From Shewanellaceae bacterium (GTDB lineage Bacteria; Pseudomonadota; Gammaproteobacteria; Enterobacterales; Shewanellaceae), in the NCBI GenBank assembly GCA_016779685.1, contig JADHND010000040.1:1-10908 (forward strand): a stretch of DNA of 10,908 nt. Reading direction: 5' to 3'. Shown one piece after another: positions 1-6,680 of this stretch; positions within the stretch are counted from its first letter, which is position 1; each line of letters opens with the position of its first letter. The notes under the pieces are model-generated. The model had not been told where the DNA came from. It ran no database searches and saw only the letters and a program-made list of their open reading frames with translations. The translations under genes and the position numbers were made by a program.

Positions 1-1
1 A

Positions 2-370
2 CAACGAAAGGAGTTCGTGAAATGGTTTACTGAATATATGGTTACAAACTATGCTCAAATTTTTGCGGGCTACAAAGAACAAGATGTAAAAGTTGAAGCG
101 GCCAAAAAAGTGACCGATGCTAAAGTTGTCTCGATAAATGTGAAGATTATCGATCCCGAGCGTCCACCTATTAACATTCAATTCAAAGTTAGAAAAACGA
201 AAAAGAAACAGTGGCGAGTTTATGACTTAGTCGCAGAAAATATCAGTGTCTTGGTGTCAAAGCAAGCCGAAATTAATCAATTGATCCGTAAAGAAAAAGG
301 CAATTTAGACTCTGTTATCAGTTTACTGAAAGAGAAATCGAAGATGCCGATCAATCTAAAGAAACGTTAA
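2..370 (+). CDS. mlaC: MlaC, phospholipid-binding periplasmic protein of the Mla system (C-terminal part)
   Basis: The reading frame is open to the left edge, so the GTG at 17 is internal and the true start lies outside the window; about 122 C-terminal residues are visible of a family usually near 200. MlaC is the periplasmic shuttle that carries phospholipids between the outer-membrane MlaA complex and the inner-membrane MlaFEDB transporter. The visible part matches the second half of the MlaC fold: a Tyr-rich helix (NYAQIFAGYK), an IIDPERPP segment, alternating beta strands and the motif WRVYDLVAENIS, where E. coli MlaC has a similar W-AYD-AEG stretch, then a Lys-rich C-terminal helix. mlaB follows after 19 bases, the standard mla operon order. 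Identification is firm because of both motif and context. The signal peptide cannot be seen. Confidence 0.93.
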   Translation, partial: QRKEFVKWFTEYMVTNYAQIFAGYKEQDVKVEAAKKVTDAKVVSINVKIIDPERPPINIQFKVRKTKKKQWRVYDLVAENISVLVSKQAEINQLIRKEKGNLDSVISLLKEKSKMPINLKKR

Positions 371-389
371 CCTAAAGGAACCTATCTGG

Positions 390-677
390 ATGAAAGCGTT
401 TCAAGTCAATACGGCAGGCGATAGCCTGAAGTTAGTGGGCCATTTGGATTTCGCGCAGGTTGCTCAATTGAGTCAGCAACCCCAATTCGGTTTACGAACC
501 GACATTAAAACGATAGATTTGTCTGATTTGTCATATATTGACAGCGCAGGTATTTCATTATTACTAGAATGGTATAAAATAGCGCAACAAGCAGGTAATA
601 TCTTGCAATTCATCCAAGCAAACCAGCAGATAAAGCAATTGATTGAATTGTATGATTTAGACTTTTTAGGTTGTTAA
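390..677 (+). CDS. mlaB: MlaB, STAS-domain subunit of the MlaFEDB transporter
   Basis: A 95-residue single STAS domain protein. MlaB is the cytoplasmic subunit that binds the ATPase MlaF and supports assembly and activity of the inner-membrane phospholipid transporter. The ATG is preceded by AAAGGAA (374-380), a good ribosome binding site. The STAS signature is at residues 41-60: a hydrophobic strand, then IDSAGISLLLEW, with Ser52 at the position equivalent to the phosphorylatable Ser/Thr of anti-anti-sigma factors and to a Thr reported as important in E. coli MlaB. The C-terminal half has the expected helix, strand (NILQFIQ) and final helix. Being small and divergent, it is assigned partly by its place between mlaC and ibaG. 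Its stop codon is one base before the ibaG start, which implies translational coupling. Confidence 0.9.
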   Translation: MKAFQVNTAGDSLKLVGHLDFAQVAQLSQQPQFGLRTDIKTIDLSDLSYIDSAGISLLLEWYKIAQQAGNILQFIQANQQIKQLIELYDLDFLGC

Positions 678-678
678 A

Positions 679-942
679 GTGGTTGATATTGAAAAAATTA
701 AAGCGTGCTTACTGGCCGCAGACTTTACTGAAGTGTATGTTCGAAGTGAGGGATCTCACTATGAAATCATCGTGGTAGGTGATGTGTTTCAAGATCTGAG
801 ATTGGTCCAGCAGCAACAAATGGTTTATGCACCGATTCAGCAATTTATTGCAACAGGCGAGTTACATGCTATTACGATTAAAACCTTTACCATGGCTCAA
901 TGGCGAAGAGATAAGATGTTGCATATCCATGCATTCAAGTGA
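679..942 (+). CDS. ibaG: IbaG, BolA-family protein
   Basis: An 87-residue BolA-like protein. The family forms [2Fe-2S]-bridged heterodimers with monothiol glutaredoxins; IbaG is linked to acid stress and envelope homeostasis, although its exact job is unsettled. Visible landmarks are the EGSHYEIIVV strand with His27, the central helix region QQQMVYAPI and the conserved ELHAITIKTFT segment with His63, the residue expected to be a cluster ligand in BolA-type proteins. The length is typical. The start is GTG at 679, directly after the mlaB stop and with only a weak Shine-Dalgarno (AGG near 668), so translation probably depends on ribosomes finishing mlaB. Lying between mlaB and murA is the canonical gammaproteobacterial position and favours IbaG over BolA itself. 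Confidence 0.93.
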   Translation: MVDIEKIKACLLAADFTEVYVRSEGSHYEIIVVGDVFQDLRLVQQQQMVYAPIQQFIATGELHAITIKTFTMAQWRRDKMLHIHAFK

Positions 943-949
943 GATTTAA

Positions 950-2239
950 ATGAACAAATTAAAAATTACCCCCACGCAGGCCTTGCGCGGAGACGTCTGC
1001 ATTTCAGGCGCTAAAAACGCTGCGCTGCCTATTTTAATGTCGTCTATTCTGGCCGATACGCCCTCTGAGTTTACCAATGTACCCTCTTTGCTGGATGTTC
1101 AGACCACGGCGGATTTATTAAGATGTCTCGGGGCGACGGTACATCAGAATCAAGATCAGGTCAGTATCGATCCTGGCAACATTCAACTGTATCGAGCGCC
1201 ATATGAGTTGGTGAAAACCATGCGAGCATCTATTTTGGTGTTAGGCCCGTTGCTGGCTAAGTTTGGTTATGCTGAAGTGTCGTTACCCGGCGGCTGTGCG
1301 ATTGGCGCTCGTCCGGTTAATTTGCATACCCATGGTTTGCAGCTTATGGGGGCGAGTATAGAAGTTAGCCAAGGCTATATCAAAGCGCGGATCTCAGGTC
1401 GATTACAAGGCGCTCACATTTTTATGGATACGGTCAGTGTGACGGGTACTGAAAATATCATGATGGCCGCAACCTTAGCAGAAGGTGAAACCGTGATTGA
1501 AAATGCGGCACGAGAACCTGAGGTGGTTGATTTAGCCAACTGTTTAACAGCGATGGGCGCTCAAATTGAAGGTGCTGGCACCGACGTGATTCGGATTCAA
1601 GGTGTACCTCAATTGCAAGGGGTGCGTTACCGAGTGATGCCTGATCGGATTGAAACAGGTACCTATCTGGTTGCGGCGGCGGTCACGCGTGGCCGAGTTC
1701 GGTGTACTCAGACTTCACCTAAACTGTTGGAAGCAGTTTTGTGTAAACTGGAAGAAGCGGGTGCGACGATAACCCATGGTGAGGATTGGATAGAGCTGGA
1801 CATGGCAGGGCAACGTCCCCGAGCAGTTAACATCACCACAGCACCCTATCCAGGGTTACCAACGGATATGCAAGCTCAATTTTGTGTCCTAAACACGGTT
1901 GCAGAAGGAGTAGGCTGCCTTCGTGAAACTATTTTTGAAAATCGTTACATGCATGTGCCAGAGTTGGCACGCATGGGCGCAGATATTGAACTAGAAGGAA
2001 ATACATGCGTGGTTCGCGGGCAAGCGAAGTTGTTTGGCGCTCAAGTGATGGCGACCGATTTGCGTGCCTCTGCCAGTTTAGTCATCGCAGCGTTGGCATC
2101 GGAAGGCGTTTCTTATGTTGATCGGATTTACCATCTGGATCGAGGATATGAGCAAATTGAGGCTAAATTGAACAGCCTTGGAGCACAGATTGAACGCGTG
2201 TCTGTGATGCAGCCACGCGCCGAACTCATCCACGCCTAA
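950..2239 (+). CDS. murA: MurA, UDP-N-acetylglucosamine 1-carboxyvinyltransferase
   Basis: Cytoplasmic enzyme of the first committed step of peptidoglycan synthesis: it transfers enolpyruvate from phosphoenolpyruvate to the 3-OH of UDP-GlcNAc. At 429 residues it is the usual length. Catalytic residues are all visible: Lys22 and Asn23 in SGAKNAALP, Arg92 in TMRAS, Cys116 in the loop GGCAIGARPVNLH, Asp306 in PGLPTDMQAQF, Asp370 and Arg372 in TDLRASASL, and Arg398 in HLDRGYE. Cys rather than Asp at 116 predicts fosfomycin sensitivity at the target level. The two-domain inside-out alpha/beta barrel repeat pattern is intact. The ATG lies 7 bases after the ibaG stop with no strong Shine-Dalgarno, so coupling to ibaG is likely. 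A hairpin terminator follows at 2263. No promoter of its own is obvious. Confidence 0.98.
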   Translation: MNKLKITPTQALRGDVCISGAKNAALPILMSSILADTPSEFTNVPSLLDVQTTADLLRCLGATVHQNQDQVSIDPGNIQLYRAPYELVKTMRASILVLGPLLAKFGYAEVSLPGGCAIGARPVNLHTHGLQLMGASIEVSQGYIKARISGRLQGAHIFMDTVSVTGTENIMMAATLAEGETVIENAAREPEVVDLANCLTAMGAQIEGAGTDVIRIQGVPQLQGVRYRVMPDRIETGTYLVAAAVTRGRVRCTQTSPKLLEAVLCKLEEAGATITHGEDWIELDMAGQRPRAVNITTAPYPGLPTDMQAQFCVLNTVAEGVGCLRETIFENRYMHVPELARMGADIELEGNTCVVRGQAKLFGAQVMATDLRASASLVIAALASEGVSYVDRIYHLDRGYEQIEAKLNSLGAQIERVSVMQPRAELIHA

Positions 2240-2262
2240 ACTCTGTTCTTTTATTCGATGTT

Positions 2263-2295
2263 AAGCGCCGCTCTGTTGTTCACAGCGGCGCTTTT
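2263..2295 (+). terminator. Intrinsic terminator of the mla-ibaG-murA operon
   Basis: A perfect 10-bp GC-rich stem, AAGCGCCGCT (2263-2272) with AGCGGCGCTT (2284-2293), and an 11-base loop, followed by a short TTTT run. It starts 23 bases after the murA stop and ends just before the stop codon of the convergent degQ. The T run is short on the + strand and weaker still on the - strand, so stem strength probably does most of the work; it may also help stop degQ transcripts. Confidence 0.8.
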
Positions 2296-2297
2296 GA

Positions 2298-3644
2298 TTA
2301 ACGCAAAACCAAGTAAAAAGGTTGGTGATTGCGTTCTACTTTTAGGGCAAAAGCGGTTTGGTTTTCTTGTAGAAGCTCATTGAGTGTCTTTATGTTATTG
2401 GTGAGATGACGATTGACCCCAATGATGATGTCGCCAGATTTGAGTCCATTCATGAAAGCGGGGCTTTTGGGAGAAATTTTGACCACCATAATTCCATTTT
2501 GATGATTTTTAAAAGTGGCTCCTGTCAGCCCAGGATGAATAGACGATTGATAATTGAGTTTGGTTGACACATTCATGAGCTTAACGCTAAACTTCTTTAT
2601 CTGGCCATCACGAATGATGCCCAAAGTGACTTCCTTGCCAGCGCCTAAAGTTGAGATGGTTGCTCTCAGATTGCCATAACTTTTAACGGGATGACTGTCT
2701 AATTTCACAATGATATCGCCAACCTCAATACCAGCGGCTTGAGCGGCACCGTTTTCAATGACTTTTTCTATAAAAACGCCATCTTTATTTTTTAGCCCAA
2801 ATGCTTCTGCCAGTTTGATGGTTAAATTGCGGCCTTTAATTCCAAGCAAGCCACGGCGAGCGTGACCATATTTAATGATTTGTGGGATCAAGTTATTGGC
2901 CATGTTAATTGGTATTGCAAAGCCAATGCCGACATTACCACCACCCTGATTGACGATTGCCGTGTTGATGCCAATGAGTTCACCCCGCATGTTAATTAAA
3001 GCTCCACCTGAATTACCACGATTAATAGCGGCATCGGTTTGTATGAAATTTTCTAGATGTTTGATGCCTAAATCACTGCGTCCGAGGGCACTGATAATAC
3101 CAGATGTCACCGTTTGTCCTAGATTGAATGGGTTGCCGATTGCGACCACAAAGTCACCGACCTCAATGTTGTTTGAGTCCGCTTTTTTGATTTCTGTGAG
3201 GTTGTCTGTTTTAATTTGTAACAGCGCTAGATCAGCCAGTTCATCTGATCCTATCAACTTAGCTTCTACTTTACGACCATCATGCAATCCAACAATAATT
3301 TTATAGGATTGTTGGATGACATGGTGGTTGGTAATGATATAACCATTTTTAGCATCGATGATAACGCCAGAGCCGATTCCTTGAAAAGGCTGTTCTTGTA
3401 CGGCTTGGTGTTCCGATCCAAATAAGTACTTATGCATATCGGGTACTTCGGTTTTAGCTCTGCCTAATATTTGCAGCGATACCACAGCTGGTGTGGCTTT
3501 TTTTAAAATTGGAGCCAGACTTGGGAAAGGCTGCTCATTTATTTGGTTGGGAAGAGCAGCGAATACATTGTGCGCCGACAACAATTGGATGGCAAGCAAA
3601 CATAAGCCCGAGAGTAGGTTGTAGTTAAGCGGTAACCATTTCAT
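2298..3644 (-). CDS. degQ: DegQ/DegP-type periplasmic HtrA serine protease
   Basis: A 448-residue HtrA-family protease and chaperone that degrades or refolds damaged envelope proteins. The start is taken as the ATG at 3642-3644: it has AGAGGG six bases upstream and gives a clean signal peptide (Lys2, hydrophobic stretch, likely cleavage after AHNVFA). Earlier in-frame ATGs at 3662 and 3686 would add 6 or 14 residues and spoil this. The trypsin-like domain holds the triad His108 (ITNHHV), Asp138 (ADLALL) and Ser212 (RGNSGGAL), plus GFAIP near the end of the domain. PDZ1 covers about 264-358 and PDZ2 about 371-448. The short loop between the N-terminus and the protease core, plus the neighbour zapG, favours DegQ over DegP; two PDZ domains rule out DegS. 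The residue before the catalytic His is His rather than the common Asn. It is probably co-transcribed with zapG, 68 bases upstream. Confidence 0.93.
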   Translation of the reverse strand: MKWLPLNYNLLSGLCLLAIQLLSAHNVFAALPNQINEQPFPSLAPILKKATPAVVSLQILGRAKTEVPDMHKYLFGSEHQAVQEQPFQGIGSGVIIDAKNGYIITNHHVIQQSYKIIVGLHDGRKVEAKLIGSDELADLALLQIKTDNLTEIKKADSNNIEVGDFVVAIGNPFNLGQTVTSGIISALGRSDLGIKHLENFIQTDAAINRGNSGGALINMRGELIGINTAIVNQGGGNVGIGFAIPINMANNLIPQIIKYGHARRGLLGIKGRNLTIKLAEAFGLKNKDGVFIEKVIENGAAQAAGIEVGDIIVKLDSHPVKSYGNLRATISTLGAGKEVTLGIIRDGQIKKFSVKLMNVSTKLNYQSSIHPGLTGATFKNHQNGIMVVKISPKSPAFMNGLKSGDIIIGVNRHLTNNIKTLNELLQENQTAFALKVERNHQPFYLVLR

Positions 3645-3712
3645 GAGATACCCTCTATCCATATTGATATATAAAAGTCGATGCATTGCTAAAGTATAGT
3701 CAAAGCGAAGGT

Positions 3713-4108
3713 TTATTCCTTAGTAAATACCTTTTCTTTTTCGCCTTTAATAATTTGCTGTGAACCTTTCACCCAATCTTTAGGTGGGGTTTGCCAAGTA
3801 TCTAAGCTGCTCACTATCGTTTCATTTGGGATTGCTAGAGGAATCGCTTGTGATTCTCTTAAATTTTCAGTTTGTGCTAACCACTCTTGATTGAGTTGAT
3901 TAAAACTGTGATTGGTTTGTTCGAGCAAATCAGATATCTTATGAATGTGTTCCGTGGTTTCTTCGGACAGTTGGTTGAGTTGAGATTGTGTAACCAGCAG
4001 TTTCTGTTGCAGTTGTTTGTTACTGGCGTTGCGATTCAGTCCCGCATAGAGTCCGATACCACAAGCAATTCCGATCAGGAAGGAGCTGATAAAGTAAACA
4101 AAATCCAT
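3713..4108 (-). CDS. zapG: ZapG (YhcB, DUF1043), inner-membrane division and envelope protein
   Basis: A 131-residue protein with one N-terminal transmembrane helix (about 4-23, glycine-rich: IGIACGIGLYAG), a coiled-coil-prone Gln/Leu-rich region (about 30-90) and a polar tail. ZapG/YhcB is linked to coordination of cell division, elongation and envelope synthesis in enterobacteria; its mechanism is not settled. The ATG at 4106-4108 is chosen because AAGGAAAG precedes it and because it puts the membrane helix at the N-terminus as in E. coli. An upstream ATG at 4153 would add 15 polar residues and has no such site. The C-terminal PPKDW motif resembles the PRDY of E. coli YhcB. Sequence is poorly conserved, as usual in the family, so the call rests on architecture, short motifs and its position between degQ and divergent zapE. 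Confidence 0.87.
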   Translation of the reverse strand: MDFVYFISSFLIGIACGIGLYAGLNRNASNKQLQQKLLVTQSQLNQLSEETTEHIHKISDLLEQTNHSFNQLNQEWLAQTENLRESQAIPLAIPNETIVSSLDTWQTPPKDWVKGSQQIIKGEKEKVFTKE

Positions 4109-4148
4109 GATCTTTCCTTGAGTTTTATGATTATTTAAATTCGAGAAC

Positions 4149-4184
4149 TTCATAGTGCCTGTAAAAGATAATATAATTTATCTT
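4149..4184 (+). promoter_or_regulatory. zapE promoter with an inverted repeat centred on the -10 box
   Basis: A perfect -10 hexamer TATAAT (4172-4177) lies 17 bases after TTCATA (4149-4154, four of six matches to TTGACA). Transcription would start near 4184, giving a leader of about 35 bases. The -10 box is exactly flanked by AAGATAA (4165-4171) and TTATCTT (4178-4184), a perfect 7-bp inverted repeat. On the other strand a weaker promoter for zapG can be drawn, with -35 TTGCTT (4191-4196 complement) and -10 TATTAT (4168-4173 complement) 17 bases apart, so the two -10 boxes would overlap. The promoter is inferred; the repeat is directly visible. Confidence 0.55.
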
Positions 4185-4218
4185 CGACGAAAGCAACAAA
4201 GGACAAGGAATCTACGTT

Positions 4219-5310
4219 TTGATTAACCACTCGCCTAAAGAACAATATCAATTGGATATAGAGAATAACATATTGATGCCCGATCTATCTCAAGCCAGAG
4301 CCATTGACATCTTGCAGCATCTCTATGAAAATTTGACGGTGGCCACACCTCAATCATGGTGGCAACGTCTGTTTATCTCCAAACCTGCGCCTTTAGGCTT
4401 GTATTTATGGGGTGGTGTGGGACGTGGCAAAACCTATCTCATCGATGTTTTTTTTGACACTTTGCCCTTTCATACTAAATTACGATCGCATTTTCATCAT
4501 TTTATGAATGATGTGCATGATGAGTTAAAGCAATTAAAAGGGACATCCGACCCTTTAATCCAACTTGCGAAAAACTACGCTAAACGCTACCGTATTATTT
4601 GCTTTGATGAGTTTTTTGTATCGGATATTGCCGATGCAATGATTTTAGGTACCTTAATTAAGGCGTTAATGGAGCGTGGAGTGGTGTTTGTCGCTACGTC
4701 AAATATTGAGCCCGATGATCTTTATAAGAATGGATTACAGCGAGCGCGCTTTTTACCTGTCATAGAACAAATAAAGACCCATTGTGATGTCTATCATTTA
4801 GATTCTACGACTGATTATCGTTTGCGAATGCTTGAACAAGCTGAAATTTACCATTCTCCATTGGACGTAAAAGCACACGAACAATTGCATGCTTATTTTC
4901 ATACACTTAGTCATGACGTTTTACTTACAAAAAATCCTATCGATATTCATGGCCGATCGGTGGAGGTGTTGCTCAGAACCGAAGATATTGTGCTGATAAA
5001 TTTCAAACAAATGTGCGATAAGCCCCGTTCGCATCGTGATTATATTGAAATTGCTCAAATGTTTCACACCGTGTTGCTTGATGAAGTCGCGCAAATGGGG
5101 GCACAATTAACGGGTGACGATGTAGCGCGGCGTTTCATTGCCATGATAGATGAGTTTTATGAGCGTAATGTTAAGTTAATTATGGCAGCCGCGGTGCCGA
5201 TTGAGTCGCTGTACCAAGAAGGGGGCCTCTCCTTTGAGTTTAAACGCTGTATTTCGCGTATCATTGAAATGCAGTCTTTTCATTACTTGGCCCTAGAGCA
5301 TCGTCCTTGA
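4219..5310 (+). CDS. zapE: ZapE, AAA+ ATPase associated with the division ring
   Basis: A 363-residue AFG1/ZapE-family P-loop ATPase. In E. coli ZapE binds FtsZ, destabilises Z-ring polymers in the presence of ATP and is needed under some stress conditions; mitochondrial relatives act in protein quality control. The Walker A motif is WGGVGRGKT (64-72, Lys71), Walker B is IICFDEFF (Asp130, Glu131), a sensor-like strand is VATSNIEPDDLY, and NGLQRARFLPVI carries the conserved arginine pair. The C-terminal part has the family signatures ARRFIAMIDEFYER and FEFKRCISRIIEMQS. The start is TTG at 4219 with AAGGAA at 4205-4210; translation from there aligns with the N-terminus of E. coli ZapE (EQY, then a Leu-rich helix), and no earlier ATG is available. 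It is transcribed divergently from zapG. No clear terminator follows, so readthrough into rplM is possible. Confidence 0.95.
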   Translation: MINHSPKEQYQLDIENNILMPDLSQARAIDILQHLYENLTVATPQSWWQRLFISKPAPLGLYLWGGVGRGKTYLIDVFFDTLPFHTKLRSHFHHFMNDVHDELKQLKGTSDPLIQLAKNYAKRYRIICFDEFFVSDIADAMILGTLIKALMERGVVFVATSNIEPDDLYKNGLQRARFLPVIEQIKTHCDVYHLDSTTDYRLRMLEQAEIYHSPLDVKAHEQLHAYFHTLSHDVLLTKNPIDIHGRSVEVLLRTEDIVLINFKQMCDKPRSHRDYIEIAQMFHTVLLDEVAQMGAQLTGDDVARRFIAMIDEFYERNVKLIMAAAVPIESLYQEGGLSFEFKRCISRIIEMQSFHYLALEHRP

Positions 5311-5353
5311 ACAAAAAAAGCCGTAAAATACTTATATTAAGGGGTTTAAACTA

Positions 5354-5555
5354 GTGATTTTCGGTTTTAAATGGGTTAAAATGAACGACATGCCCGCGTT
5401 TTGTCATTAAGACAAGGTTCACAACCTATCTTATTTGACCATATCAGATAATTAGGTTCATTCGAAGGGATGCCTATGCGTCAACAAATTCGTTGAAATA
5501 CGTCGGCATCGCTGTATGTATTTCATAAGCAACATTTTAGAATGGGTTTTATAGC
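5354..5555 (+). promoter_or_regulatory. rplM-rpsI promoter and structured 5' leader
   Basis: The 245-base gap before rplM holds no gene. A possible promoter is GTGATT (5354-5359), a 17-base spacer and TAAAAT (5377-5382), with a start near 5389 and a leader of about 165 bases; the -35 is weak. Two hairpins can be drawn by eye. The first is TAAGA/TCTTA enclosing AGGTT-CAC-AACCT (5408-5433). The second is GATGCC/GGCATC enclosing GCGT/ACGT and CAAC/GTTG (5469-5510, 14 pairs with small bulges). The segment AGGTTCA recurs at 5415-5421 and 5454-5460, so AACCT could pair either way. The Shine-Dalgarno before the rplM ATG is weak. L13 is an autogenous repressor of rplM-rpsI in E. coli, so a protein-binding leader is plausible here, but homology to that leader was not tested. 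Confidence 0.45.
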
Positions 5556-5984
5556 ATGAAAACTTTTACTGCTAAAGCAGATAGCGTCAAGCGTGATTGG
5601 TACGTGGTTGATGCTGAAGGTAAAACACTTGGTCGTTTTGCGACTGAAATAGCACGTCGTTTACGCGGCAAGCATAAGCCAGAGTACACACCGCATGTTG
5701 ATACCGGTGATTACATTGTTGTGATCAACGCCGAAAAGATTGCGGTAACTGGCAATAAAGCTAAAGACAAAAAATATTATTCGCACACCGGCTATATCGG
5801 TGGTATCAAGGAAATCACTTTTGAGAAGTTATTAGCTCAACAACCTGAGTTGGTTTTGCAAAAAGCCGTCAAAGGTATGTTGCCTAAAGGACCTCTTGGG
5901 CGTGATATGTTCCGTAAGTTGAAGGTGTATGCAGGTACTCAGCATCAGCATGCCGCTCAACAACCTCAAGTTCTTGATATTTAA
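5556..5984 (+). CDS. rplM: 50S ribosomal protein L13
   Basis: A 142-residue protein, the same length as E. coli L13 and recognisable along its whole length: KRDWYVVDAEGKTLGR at the N-terminus, LRGKHKPEYTPHVDTGDYI, the basic AVTGNKAKDKKYY segment, HTGYIGGIK, and near the C-terminus VKGMLPKGPLGRDMFRKLKVY followed by AAQQPQVLDI. L13 is an early-assembly protein that binds 23S rRNA in the large subunit, and in E. coli it also represses its own operon. It forms a two-gene operon with rpsI, whose Shine-Dalgarno overlaps the rplM stop codon. Control probably lies in the long leader upstream. Confidence 0.99.
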   Translation: MKTFTAKADSVKRDWYVVDAEGKTLGRFATEIARRLRGKHKPEYTPHVDTGDYIVVINAEKIAVTGNKAKDKKYYSHTGYIGGIKEITFEKLLAQQPELVLQKAVKGMLPKGPLGRDMFRKLKVYAGTQHQHAAQQPQVLDI

Positions 5985-5997
5985 GGAGACGATTCAT

Positions 5998-6390
5998 ATG
6001 GCTGACAATCAATATTATGGCACAGGTCGTCGCAAGAGCTCAACGGCACGTGTTTTCCTTAAAAAAGGAACTGGTAACATCGAAATCAACCGTCGTTCAT
6101 TAGACGTCTACTTCGGCCGCGATACAGCGCGGATGGTCGTAAGACAACCTCTTGAGTTGGTTGAACTGCTTGAAAAACTAGATGTATACGTCACGGTTGA
6201 GGGTGGTGGTACCACGGGTCAAGCGGGTGCTATTCGTCACGGTATTACACGCGCTTTGCTTGAATACGATGAGACACTTCGTCCTACATTGCGTAAAGCT
6301 GGTTTTGTTACTCGTGATGCGCGTCGCGTTGAACGTAAGAAAGTGGGTCTACGTAAAGCACGTCGTAAACCACAATTCAGTAAGCGTTAA
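5998..6390 (+). CDS. rpsI: 30S ribosomal protein S9
   Basis: A 130-residue protein, the same length as E. coli S9. The start is the ATG at 5998, preceded by AAGGAG (5983-5988), which overlaps the rplM TAA; longer in-frame translation from 5929 would read back into rplM and is artefactual. Family hallmarks are YYGTGRRKSSTARVF at the N-terminus, YFGRDTARMVVRQPLE, the glycine-rich GGGTTGQAGAIRHGI loop, and a strongly basic tail ending RRKPQFSKR. The last residues of S9 reach into the P site and contact tRNA, and the SKR terminus is intact. It is translated with rplM and followed by a strong intrinsic terminator. Confidence 0.99.
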   Translation: MADNQYYGTGRRKSSTARVFLKKGTGNIEINRRSLDVYFGRDTARMVVRQPLELVELLEKLDVYVTVEGGGTTGQAGAIRHGITRALLEYDETLRPTLRKAGFVTRDARRVERKKVGLRKARRKPQFSKR

Positions 6391-6415
6391 GATTAAATTA
6401 ATCTATCTGAAGTAT

Positions 6416-6447
6416 AAAAAACCCTCGCTAACGTCGAGGGTTTTTTT
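6416..6447 (+). terminator. Intrinsic terminator of the rplM-rpsI operon
   Basis: The stem CCCTCG (6422-6427) pairs with CGAGGG (6435-6440) around a 7-base loop, is extended by an upstream A run pairing with the downstream T run, and is followed by seven T residues (6441-6447). It lies 25 bases after the rpsI stop. This is a textbook intrinsic terminator and separates the ribosomal operon from petABC. Confidence 0.92.
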
Positions 6448-6516
6448 ATGCATGCTTATCTAAGCTAATATCTAGTTATATCGATTTGACACCATGAAAA
6501 TCGCCCCTCCTTATTG

Positions 6517-6582
6517 TTAAACAAAAGTATTAATTTTAATTTAGTATTGTTTAATGAAAATTCTTGTTAACTTATATATAAT
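6517..6582 (+). promoter_or_regulatory. AT-rich petABC promoter region with inverted repeat
   Basis: The interval 6448-6680 holds no gene and is markedly AT-rich. A perfect -10 TATAAT lies at 6577-6582, 17 bases after ATGAAA (6554-6559, four of six matches), putting a start near 6589 and a leader of about 92 bases before petA. Directly upstream is a perfect 8-bp inverted repeat, TTAAACAA (6517-6524) and TTGTTTAA (6547-6554), whose right arm touches the -35, and a direct repeat AGTATT (6526-6531, 6543-6548). A TTGACA at 6486-6491 has no matching -10. The promoter is an inference, and the repeats could be chance in such AT-rich sequence. Confidence 0.45.
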
Positions 6583-6680
6583 ATTTTGTTGAATAAGAAA
6601 ATGAAAGCTTGCAGAAAACCAACAACAAGAGACTTGATTCTGTACCTCAAAGTTTTCAGATTATGACTGGAGAAAAATGG

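Noticed and set aside
2950..3306. A 118-codon open frame on the + strand.
   Set aside because: It lies antisense inside degQ over the protease core, including the catalytic Ser region; its translation has no domain-like pattern and no ribosome site.
3887..4138. An 83-codon + strand frame opposite zapG.
   Set aside because: It is antisense to a better-supported gene with a membrane helix and a good start site.
5435..5452. TTGACC followed by GATAAT as an rplM promoter.
   Set aside because: Only six bases separate the two hexamers, far short of the 16-18 needed; GATAAT alone has no suitable -35.
6391..6403. GATTAAATTAATC palindrome just after the rpsI stop.
   Set aside because: The arms are separated by one base, so it cannot form an RNA hairpin, and short AT-rich palindromes are common; no function can be supported.
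6182..6463. A 93-codon + strand frame overlapping rpsI and running into the terminator.
   Set aside because: It is a shifted frame of rpsI whose translation is basic and Val/Leu-rich, and it ends beyond the intrinsic terminator.
6486..6491. A perfect TTGACA as a petA -35 box.
   Set aside because: No -10-like hexamer lies 16-18 bases downstream; the TATAAT at 6577 is too far away.
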